Shown: in pieces, positions 1-4,803 of the stretch
Position numbering within the stretch: the first letter of the stretch is position 1
Layout: every line of letters starts with the position of its first letter
From: SAR324 cluster bacterium
Lineage (GTDB): Bacteria; SAR324; JACQKK01
Direction: 5' to 3'
Assembly: GCA_027296185.1 (NCBI GenBank)
Contig: JAPUJL010000406.1
Location: 1 to 6,878 of the forward strand
DNA length: 6,878 bases
Position numbers and translations under genes: made by a program
The notes under the pieces: generated by a model
Seen by the model: the letters and a program-made list of their open reading frames with translations, nothing else
Told to the model about the DNA's origin: nothing
Database searches by the model: none

Positions 1-722
1 GATGCCGTATCCTGGACCAACGACTCCCTGGCCGGCTGGAAGATCTTGGTAGCGTATGCGTGGCGGGTGCGCACGACCTCCGCCGTCGAATCCAGCCTGG
101 ATCATTTCGCGATGAGCCGGGCCGAGTTTCGCGGTTTCGAGGGCCACGTGATCCATCTGCGCCTCCATCTGCTGGACGACCCTGGGGGCACCTCCACGGA
201 CCGGGACAAGGCCACTGCCGGGGTGGGTATCCAGGGCGACCTCCCCGCCGCCAGCTATGCCTTCGCCTACGACCGACAGACCGGCTATGCCGACAACTCG
301 GCGGACGGCGGCACTCTGCTGGCCGTATTCGGCGGGGCAAAATGGGCCGGCCTCACGATCGGCGCGGGCTACGAGGAGTTCTCCGGCGAGTCGGGCAGCC
401 GCCGCGCCTTCGACACGGCACCGTGCACCGGTTCAACGGTTTCACCGACCAGTTCAGCACCATCAAGGGCGGGCGGCTGACCCGCGGCCTGCGCGACGCA
501 TTTCTCCGGATTTCCGGTGCCGAAGGGGTGAAGTGGCGGGCGGAATATCACGGGTTCCGGCAGGAAACCCAAAGCCAGGAGTACGGGACGGAAGTGGCGC
601 TCGCGGAGCACCTCACGGGGCTGATCTCCGTTGCGGACTACCGGGCCGGCGGGGGGAACGATTCGGGAATCGCCGATAAGGACGAACAGGGCTTCTGGGC
701 GCGCCTGGATTATTCCTTCTGA
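1..722 (+). pseudogene. Outer-membrane beta-barrel (alginate-export-like porin family), 5'-truncated and frameshifted
   Basis: The gene enters from the left edge in frame 1, starting DAVSWTNDSL. Coding character continues to about position 420 (GAGYEEFSGESGSRRAFDTA), then resumes in frame 3 (TVHRFNGFTDQFSTIKGG) to the stop at 720-722. Alternating hydrophobic strands and the C-terminal DYSF, with a final Phe, are typical of an outer-membrane beta-barrel. The layout resembles, from memory, barrels related to the alginate-export family. Those carry a block like F-x-T-P-L-A-T-x-H-x-F-x-G just where the frame breaks. Against that block about 7 bases are missing between the Thr codon at 415-417 and the Thr codon at 420-422. 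Frame 1 left alone stops at 478-480. No slippery heptamer is seen at the junction, so an indel (real or a sequencing error) is likelier than programmed frameshifting. The substrate is unknown. The barrel assignment is fairly secure; the exact family is tentative. Confidence 0.68.
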
Positions 723-768
723 GCCGGTGCCCTCAGCGTGGTCCGGCCCAGAATCCAGGTGCAGCCCT

Positions 769-862
769 TGCGCGGACCTGTGTGGATGAATGTTTGCCGT
801 ATTTTCATGCAATATTTTATATGTATTGCCTAAAATAAGGGCATTCATTTTTGGTCCGCGCA
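769..862. repeat. 94-nt long imperfect inverted repeat (nested hairpin) in AT-rich spacer
   Basis: The ends are a perfect 10-bp inverted repeat: TGCGCGGACC at 769-778 and GGTCCGCGCA at 853-862. Further pairing nests inside. ATGAATG 786-792 pairs with CATTCAT 842-848, CC 797-798 with GG 839-840, TATTTT 800-805 with AAAATA 832-837, and GCAATA 809-814 with TATTGC 824-829. This gives about 31 base pairs separated by small internal loops, closed by a 9-nt loop. It is far more structured than chance would give in a 360-bp gap. It could be a MITE-like remnant, a structured RNA or cruciform, or a terminator/processing signal after the upstream gene. Integron attC core ends (RYYYAAC / GTTRRRY) are not present. 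Confidence 0.65.
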
Positions 863-868
863 GCTGAG

Positions 869-897
869 TTGACTATTTCATTAGTATTAACAATAAT
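869..897 (+). promoter_or_regulatory. Candidate sigma70-type promoter for the TorF-like gene
   Basis: A -35 box TTGACT (869-874) is followed by a 17-bp spacer and a -10 box AATAAT (892-897). Each box matches the consensus at 5 of 6 positions with ideal spacing, in a locally AT-rich stretch. Transcription would start near 904 and give a leader of roughly 190 nt before the ATG at 1097. Confidence 0.5.
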
Positions 898-915
898 TTA
901 GAAATAATTAAAAAA

Positions 916-931
916 AGGCACGGATCATGCT
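916..931 (+). promoter_or_regulatory. Candidate sigma54 (-24/-12) promoter
   Basis: AGGCACGGATCATGCT matches the RpoN consensus TGGCACG-N4-TTGCW at 10 of the 12 specified positions. It keeps the diagnostic GG (917-918), ten-base gap and GC (929-930). A run of seven A residues lies directly upstream. Start would fall near 942. If it is used, an activator site would be expected about 80-150 bp upstream, where the 769-862 inverted repeat lies. Only sequence match supports this. Confidence 0.4.
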
Positions 932-949
932 GAACGATCAATAGCAGGG

Positions 950-966
950 CGTGGGGAATCCCCACG
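950..966. promoter_or_regulatory. Short perfect palindrome in the TorF-like gene leader
   Basis: CGTGGGG (950-956), AAT, CCCCACG (960-966) form a 7-bp stem with a 3-nt loop, or an 8-bp-arm palindrome around one base as DNA. It is not followed by a T tract, so it is not a standard terminator. It could be an operator or a leader hairpin. Its 5' half can alternatively pair with GATCCCCA at 1018-1025, allowing two exclusive folds. Confidence 0.4.
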
Positions 967-1083
967 AGGGCGAGAATTTGGGAGCTGTAGCCGTTTTCGG
1001 CCGCTTCGATGCGCCGCGATCCCCAATGCGGGCGCGGGGCCGGGCACGGCTCGTTCCGGCGATGACGATACTTCGCACTCGAT

Positions 1084-1094
1084 GGAGGACCTCC
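1084..1094 (+). promoter_or_regulatory. Ribosome binding site within a self-complementary GGAGG-A-CCTCC
   Basis: GGAGG at 1084-1088 lies 8 nt before the ATG at 1097 and decides that start over the in-frame ATG at 1082, which overlaps the site itself. The Shine-Dalgarno core is immediately followed by its own complement CCTCC (1090-1094), so a small local fold could partly hide it. Confidence 0.6.
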
Positions 1095-1096
1095 TC

Positions 1097-1939
1097 ATGA
1101 AGTTGGGTTTCAAATTTCTGTACGCACTTGCCTTGCTCCTCGCCGCCGGCGGATTCGCAACGCACCGCGCAGTGGCGCAAGAAACGATCCTCGACTACAA
1201 CGTCGACCTGGTAACCGATTACGTGTTCCGGGGCATCGACGTCTTCCGCGACGTCTATATCAGCCGCGAGGCGGAGGAGACCCCGTTCAACGTGGCACCC
1301 GCCCTGCAACCGAGCGTGAGTTTCTACTCGCCCTCGGGACTCTGGTTCAATTTCTGGGGGAGCTTCGCCCTCACCGACCGGGAGGACGAGGACTCGCCCA
1401 ATCCCGACACGGGCGACACCTTCGCCGGGCTCCAGACCTTGGACGAGTTGGACACGACGATCGGCTACGACTGGTCCAACCGCCTCGGCTCGTTCTCCGT
1501 GGGAATCGTCAATTTCGGGCTGATCAACCCCGAAGTGCAGGGGGAAGACGGTTCCAACATTCAGGAGATGTTCTTTTCCTGGGGACTGCCCTTCATGGAG
1601 AGCCTCGCACCGGCGCTCAGCTACAACCTGGACAGCGACACGGCAAATTCCTACAGCACCCTGTCGGTGGGCGGCGGCGAGTCCCTCTCCTGGACCGTGA
1701 ATTTGGGCTACGGCTCCGCGGGCGGTGCCCAGGGTGTGCAAGACGTGACGGGCAGCATCGGCTTCGGCTTCGGCGGCGGGCTGAGCGTTTCCGCCAACGC
1801 CGCCTTTCGTCCGACGCCGCAACTGGTGGGTTACAACAGCGACGGGGAGTACATCAGCCAGGAGGACGGTTCGGTCGCCGACTACCCGCCGGCGATCGCC
1901 TGGATCGCCCTCAGCTGGGGCGGGGAGGTCACCGAGTAG
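1097..1939 (+). CDS. TorF-family (Gcw_chp-like) putative outer-membrane porin
   Basis: A 280-residue protein with a clear Sec signal peptide: basic MKLGFKF, hydrophobic YALALLLAAGG, and probable cleavage after AVA27. The mature part starts near QETILDYNVDLVTDYVFRGID. The YVFRG motif (residues 42-46) close after the signal peptide is typical, from memory, of the TorF/Gcw_chp family of putative outer-membrane proteins. The rest is alternating-residue strands and Gly/Ser/Asp-rich turns (GSIGFGFGGGLSVSANAAF), with aromatic girdle residues and a last strand AIAWIALSW. The protein ends GGEVTE rather than in an aromatic residue, which is less classical for a BAM substrate. The start is set by GGAGG 8 nt upstream. 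It sits alone, with a long structured leader upstream and hairpins downstream, so it is probably monocistronic. Its substrate is unknown; the family has been discussed as small porins. Confidence 0.75.
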   Translation: MKLGFKFLYALALLLAAGGFATHRAVAQETILDYNVDLVTDYVFRGIDVFRDVYISREAEETPFNVAPALQPSVSFYSPSGLWFNFWGSFALTDREDEDSPNPDTGDTFAGLQTLDELDTTIGYDWSNRLGSFSVGIVNFGLINPEVQGEDGSNIQEMFFSWGLPFMESLAPALSYNLDSDTANSYSTLSVGGGESLSWTVNLGYGSAGGAQGVQDVTGSIGFGFGGGLSVSANAAFRPTPQLVGYNSDGEYISQEDGSVADYPPAIAWIALSWGGEVTE

Positions 1940-1966
1940 GGCTCCCCGCTTCAGCGCGATACTTCA

Positions 1967-1990
1967 GGGCGGCTCCGGCCGGTGCCGCCC
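1967..1990 (+). terminator. GC-rich hairpin after the TorF-like gene
   Basis: GGGCGGC (1967-1973) and GCCGCCC (1984-1990) form a perfect 7-bp stem. The loop contains the palindrome CCGGCCGG. It begins 28 bp after the stop codon. Only a weak pyrimidine stretch follows, with no true U tract, so intrinsic termination is uncertain. Confidence 0.35.
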
Positions 1991-2014
1991 GAATCTCTTC
2001 TCCCGCATGGCATG

Positions 2015-2062
2015 GTTCGCCGCCCCGGACCCTTCTCGCCCTTTTCCCCCGGGGTGGCGAAC
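2015..2062 (+). terminator. Strong 14-bp hairpin between convergent genes
   Basis: GTTCGCCGCCCCGG (2015-2028) pairs with CCGGGGTGGCGAAC (2049-2062) along all 14 positions, with one G-U pair and a 20-nt loop. On the minus-strand RNA the same position would be an A-C mismatch. The fold therefore suits a plus-strand transcript slightly better and fits the 3' end of the TorF-like mRNA. No U tract follows, so it may protect or process the 3' end rather than terminate by itself. Confidence 0.45.
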
Positions 2063-2132
2063 TTCCCCCGAGTAATCCCGCCGTTGGCGCTTCCGGTAAG
2101 GCTGCTCGCGGGAGTACCAGGCGCGTATATTG

Positions 2133-2288
2133 TTAACCCATGTTCTGAATCCGCCGGAACTCCTCGACCATCGCCACGAAGTCCGACTGGCTCCCGCCCA
2201 GGTCAGGATGCAACCGCTTGCTCAACTCCCGGAACCGTGCTTTGAGATCGTCGGCGCTCTCGTATCCAACAAAAAATCGAAATTGCAT
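2133..2288 (-). CDS. J-domain-like microprotein (51 aa, HPD motif)
   Basis: Read on the minus strand from ATG (2286-2288) to TAA (2133-2135). AGGAGG (2296-2301) lies 7 nt upstream, a strong Shine-Dalgarno. The product starts MQFRFFVGYESADDLKARF and continues RELSKRLHPDLGGSQSDF. It contains the J-domain hallmark HPD at residues 27-29. An amphipathic helix II (about 12-26) precedes it, and an acidic helix III (about 35-48) follows. A J-domain of about 65-70 residues has four helices. Here helix I is reduced to FRFFVGY and helix IV is absent. It resembles the short 'LKxxYRxLxKxxHPDxGG' proteins of bacteria and phages. By family it would touch DnaK and stimulate its ATPase, but the acidic helix II weakens confidence in DnaK binding. 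It is convergent with the TorF-like gene and divergent from the SDR operon. The target is unknown. Confidence 0.72.
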   Translation of the reverse strand: MQFRFFVGYESADDLKARFRELSKRLHPDLGGSQSDFVAMVEEFRRIQNMG

Positions 2289-2323
2289 GGTCAAGCCTCC
2301 TGCTTGGTTGATTGCCCGTCCCG

Positions 2324-2329
2324 GTTATA
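2324..2329 (-). promoter_or_regulatory. Possible -10 element for the J-domain microprotein
   Basis: Read on the minus strand this is TATAAC, matching TATAAT at 5 of 6 positions and lying about 35 bp upstream of the ATG. No convincing -35 box sits 16-18 bp further up, so this is a weak call. Confidence 0.22.
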
Positions 2330-2462
2330 GAGGCGCAAGCCGTTATCCTAGCGCATGGAGGTGGAATTAGGGGTGACGATCGAGCGTAAAGTGCATGATA
2401 TGGCGCCTCTGGTTCCTCGCTGGCTGGGGGTTGGCGAATTGCGTGCGCCTATCCCAATTTCA

Positions 2463-2558
2463 CGCCCGCCGGCGCAGGACCGATTGCACTGGCCGCTCGC
2501 ACTGGCCGCTCGCACTGGCCGATTGCCCTGGGCCGATCGCACCGCGCCCGCCGGCGCA
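2463..2558. repeat. 13-bp tandem repeats bracketed by a 14-bp direct repeat
   Basis: CTCGCACTGGCCG occurs twice exactly (2496-2508, 2509-2521). A near copy precedes it (2483-2495, ATTGCACTGGCCG), a 14-bp degenerate copy follows (2522-2535), and a partial copy lies at 2536-2544. The array is flanked by the identical 14-mer CGCCCGCCGGCGCA at 2463-2476 and 2545-2558. Reading frames through it have no ribosome site and low-complexity products, so it is treated as non-coding. It lies 83 bp upstream of the SDR start. Confidence 0.6.
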
Positions 2559-2640
2559 CCGCTGGTCTCGGGTGGGCCGAGGTGATATATCGGGCGCACA
2601 TCGGGAGCGAAGAATACCCAGCCGAACGGGAGTGCAGGCC

Positions 2641-3513
2641 ATGGCGAAAGGAAATACGGCCAAACGAAAAGTGGTGCTGACCGGAGCCTCGGGCTATATC
2701 GCGCAGCGGATGCTGCCCGAGCTCGAGGAACGCTACGATCTGGTGTTGCTGGATTCGCGGGCCGAGACCCGCGAGGGGACGGCGGTACCGGGAGTGCGGG
2801 TGTGCGACCTGACCGGCGAGAACCGCGAGGCCTACCGGGAGCACTTCAAGGGTGCCGACACGGTGGTGCACTGCGCCTTCGTCAGCGCCTCCGGCCTGGA
2901 CGCGGGGAGCTTCATGAACACCAGCGAGGCCAAGTTCCGCGCGGAGCACACCAATGTCGCCATGGCCTACAACGTCTACCAGACAGCCTGGGAGGAAGGC
3001 GTGCGGCGAATGGTCGTGGCGAGCTCGAACCATGCGGCGGACTATTACGAGCGGCTGATCTGGGCGGACAAGTGGGACACCGTGACGCCGGAGATGCTGC
3101 CCCTGTCGGACAATTTCTACGGCTGGGCCAAGGCCGCCTACGAGTTGCTGGGATTCGTTTTCGCCACCGGTCAGGTGGGCGGGCGCAAGCTGGAGATGGT
3201 GCAGTTGCGCATCGGCGGGCCGCGCGACAGCGCCGACCTGGAAGGCCTGAAGCCCGGCGACATCAAGACCATGCACCGCGGCCTGGGGGCCTACCTCAGC
3301 CGGCGGGACCAGGTGCAGCTGTTCGTCAAGAGCATCGAGGTGCCGGACATCGCCGACGAGAACGGCGTGCCGTTCCAGGTGTTTTACGGGGTCAGCGGCA
3401 ACACCCACAACTTTTGGAGCATCGCCAACGCCCGGCGGGTGATCGGCTACGAGCCGGAGGACAACAGCCAGGTCAATTTCGCCGAGCGCATCGCCGAGAT
3501 CGCCAAGGCGTAG
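2641..3513 (+). CDS. Extended SDR, NAD-dependent epimerase/dehydratase family, uronate-dehydrogenase-like
   Basis: A 290-residue extended short-chain dehydrogenase/reductase. The N-terminal Rossmann glycine motif is TGASGYIA (14-21), whose last position is Ala instead of the usual Gly. A further strand follows in VVHCAFVSA. The catalytic set is SSNH (128-131) with YGWAK (Tyr160, Lys164). The block VVASSNHAADYYERL, the later LRIGGP, and the tail VFYGVSGNTHNFWSIANA recall bacterial uronate dehydrogenases, which oxidise galacturonate or glucuronate to aldarolactones with NAD. That likeness is from memory. Sugar-acid epimerases or hydroxyacid dehydrogenases of the same superfamily remain possible. 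The start at 2641 is chosen because GGGAG (2628-2632) lies 8 nt upstream; the frame stays open further upstream through repeats without coding character. The protein is cytoplasmic and the first gene of the apparent operon, 71 bp before the CoA-transferase gene. Confidence 0.8.
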   Translation: MAKGNTAKRKVVLTGASGYIAQRMLPELEERYDLVLLDSRAETREGTAVPGVRVCDLTGENREAYREHFKGADTVVHCAFVSASGLDAGSFMNTSEAKFRAEHTNVAMAYNVYQTAWEEGVRRMVVASSNHAADYYERLIWADKWDTVTPEMLPLSDNFYGWAKAAYELLGFVFATGQVGGRKLEMVQLRIGGPRDSADLEGLKPGDIKTMHRGLGAYLSRRDQVQLFVKSIEVPDIADENGVPFQVFYGVSGNTHNFWSIANARRVIGYEPEDNSQVNFAERIAEIAKA

Positions 3514-3539
3514 CCGGTCCGGGCGCCCATGCCCGCCGC

Positions 3540-3572
3540 GGCAACGGGTGGGCAACGAGTCGGCAACGGGTG
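3540..3572. repeat. Three tandem 11-bp repeats in the SDR/CoA-transferase gap
   Basis: GGCAACGGGTG (3540-3550), GGCAACGAGTC (3551-3561) and GGCAACGGGTG (3562-3572) lie head to tail and abut the AAGGAG ribosome site (3573-3578). Copies 1 and 3 are identical and copy 2 differs at two positions. Likely slippage product; a role in spacing or translation of the next gene is possible but unproven. Confidence 0.6.
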
Positions 3573-3584
3573 AAGGAGAACGGA

Positions 3585-4745
3585 ATGAAGCTGGAAGGCA
3601 TCCGGGTGATCGACCTCAGTCAGTTCCTGCCCGGTCCACACCTGACCATGATGATGGCGGATCACGGGGCGGAGGTGATCAAGGTCGAGAACGCGGGAGA
3701 AGGCGAGCCGACCCGCCACATCGGACCGCGCAAGGCGGGGCAGACCATCTACTTCCGCAACACCCAGCGCGGCAAGCAGAGCCTGCGGCTGAACCTGAAG
3801 TCCGGGGAGGGTCGCGAAATATTGCTGCGGCTGGCCGAATCCGCGGACGTCCTGGTGGAATCCTTCCGCCCCGGCGTGATGGCGCGGCTGGGGCTGGATC
3901 GGGACACGGTTCGCGCCCGGGCGCCGCGGTTGGTCTACTGCTCCATCTCCGCCTTCGGTCAGGAGGGTCCGCTGAGCGGCCGCCCGGCCCACGACCTGAG
4001 CATCCAGGCGCAAGCGGGCGTGACCGCCTTCAGCACCGGAGCGGACGGCAAGCCGGTGATCCCGGCCATGCCGGCGGCGGACATGCTGGGCTCCTCCATG
4101 GCGCTAACCGGGATTCTGATGGCGCTGCTGCGGCGGGAGCGCACCGGCCGGGGCGACACCCTGGACATCTCCATGTTCGACGGCGTGATCTCCTGGTGCG
4201 TGGGCACCACGGGACCGGTCTTCGCCGAGGGGCGCTCGCCCCACCCGCCCGACGAACGTACCATGGGCGGCGCGGCCTTCTACCAAGTCTACGAGACGAA
4301 AGACGGCCGCTATATCACCCTCGGCGGGAGCGAACTGAAGTTTGCCCGCAACCTGCTGAACGCCCTGGAACGGGAAGACCTGATCGAACTCTGCGGCCCG
4401 CCCTACGGCGCCCGCCAGCAGCCGGTCAAGGACTTCCTGGCCGACACTTTCCGCACCCGCACCCAGGCCCGGTGGATCGAGTGGTTCCAGGACAAGGACG
4501 TGTGCTTCGGCCCCGTGCGCCACCTCCACGAGGCGTTCGCCGAACCGTTCCTCGAGGAGCGTGGGATGCTGCTTCGCGACGAGGCGGGCGCCGAGCACAT
4601 CGGCATTCCGATCAAGTTCCAGGAGGAGCCGGGGCGGGTGAACTTTCACGCCCCCGGCCACGGCGAGCACACCGAGGCCATCCTGTCCGGACTCGGCTAC
4701 GATGGAGCGGGCATCGCGGCGCTGCGGGACAAGGGCGTGATCTAG
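3585..4745 (+). CDS. Class III CoA-transferase / acyl-CoA racemase (CaiB/BaiF family)
   Basis: A 386-residue protein, normal for the family. The N-terminus LEGIRVIDLSQFLPGP and the following GAEVIKVE are signature blocks of CaiB/BaiF (family III) enzymes. These move CoA between carboxylic acids or racemise 2-methylacyl-CoAs. The conserved aspartate of transferases is Asp137 in RPAHDLSIQAQAG. It is preceded by His136. Asp166 (AADMLGSS) and Glu250 (LGGSELKF) also align by spacing with the catalytic His/Asp/Glu of alpha-methylacyl-CoA racemases. Residue content therefore permits either activity, and the QAQAG tail is more transferase-like. The middle holds the usual GRGDTLDISMFDGVISW block. The start has AAGGAG (3573-3578) 6 nt upstream. 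It follows the SDR in the same direction, suggesting a shared pathway on one carboxylate, but substrate cannot be read from sequence. Confidence 0.88.
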   Translation: MKLEGIRVIDLSQFLPGPHLTMMMADHGAEVIKVENAGEGEPTRHIGPRKAGQTIYFRNTQRGKQSLRLNLKSGEGREILLRLAESADVLVESFRPGVMARLGLDRDTVRARAPRLVYCSISAFGQEGPLSGRPAHDLSIQAQAGVTAFSTGADGKPVIPAMPAADMLGSSMALTGILMALLRRERTGRGDTLDISMFDGVISWCVGTTGPVFAEGRSPHPPDERTMGGAAFYQVYETKDGRYITLGGSELKFARNLLNALEREDLIELCGPPYGARQQPVKDFLADTFRTRTQARWIEWFQDKDVCFGPVRHLHEAFAEPFLEERGMLLRDEAGAEHIGIPIKFQEEPGRVNFHAPGHGEHTEAILSGLGYDGAGIAALRDKGVI

Positions 4746-4790
4746 CGGCTGAGCATCCTCGATGCGCCGCGCCGGGCGGCGGCGAACAAC

Positions 4791-4800
4791 GGAGGGAGGG
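4791..4800 (+). promoter_or_regulatory. Ribosome binding site deciding a TTG start
   Basis: GGAGGGAGGG precedes TTG at 4804 by 3-8 nt, depending on which GGAGG registers. The alternative in-frame ATG at 4762 has no such site and would add an Arg-rich, non-signal-like extension of 14 residues. Confidence 0.6.
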
Positions 4801-4803
4801 CGA

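Larger units (their letters stand above)
2289..2640. other. Non-coding region between divergent genes
   Basis: This spacer separates the minus-strand J-like gene from the plus-strand SDR. Besides the tandem repeats it holds an 8-bp inverted repeat, AGAGGCGC (2329-2336) and GCGCCTCT (2403-2410). It also has a TATATC-like box at 2586-2591 that could be a weak -10 for the SDR operon, with only a poor -35. No convincing gene is seen: frames at 2355-2585 (+) and 2348-2599 (-) lack ribosome sites and recognisable content. Confidence 0.5.

Noticed and set aside
60..419. Frame 3 upstream part of the 60-722 open frame as a gene start
   Set aside because: Its residues are Arg/Pro-rich shadow sequence. 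The barrel-like protein reads in frame 1 here, and only the part after about 420 is real in frame 3.
415..430. Programmed -1 frameshifting in the first barrel gene
   Set aside because: No X-XXY-YYZ slippery heptamer or downstream stimulator was found, and conserved residues seem lost at the break.
740..778. Terminator directly after the first barrel gene (GGTCCG / CGGACC)
   Set aside because: Only 6 bp with a 27-nt loop and no T tract; the right arm belongs better to the 769-862 inverted repeat.
769..862. Integron attC site
   Set aside because: Size and folding fit, but the RYYYAAC and GTTRRRY core ends are missing and no cassette or integrase is present.
938..1822. Long minus-strand frame opposite the TorF-like gene
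   Set aside because: High-GC shadow of the plus gene, with no ribosome site and no recognisable domain.
1982..2330. Plus-strand frames 1982-2245 and 2130-2330
   Set aside because: They cross the hairpins and lie antisense to the J-like gene; Pro/Ser-rich products without ribosome sites.
2355..2599. Small frames on both strands upstream of the SDR
   Set aside because: No Shine-Dalgarno, and they run through the tandem repeats with low-complexity content.
2449..3555. Long minus-strand frame opposite the SDR
   Set aside because: Antisense shadow of a clearly coding plus-strand SDR with intact motifs.
4746..4800. Terminator after the CoA-transferase gene
   Set aside because: GC-rich self-complementary bits (CGCCG / CGGCG) lack a T tract, and the short gap with a strong ribosome site favours continued transcription.
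4762..4803. ATG at 4762 as start of the small barrel gene
   Set aside because: It would add an Arg-rich stretch before the signal peptide and overlap the strong ribosome site that serves TTG 4804.
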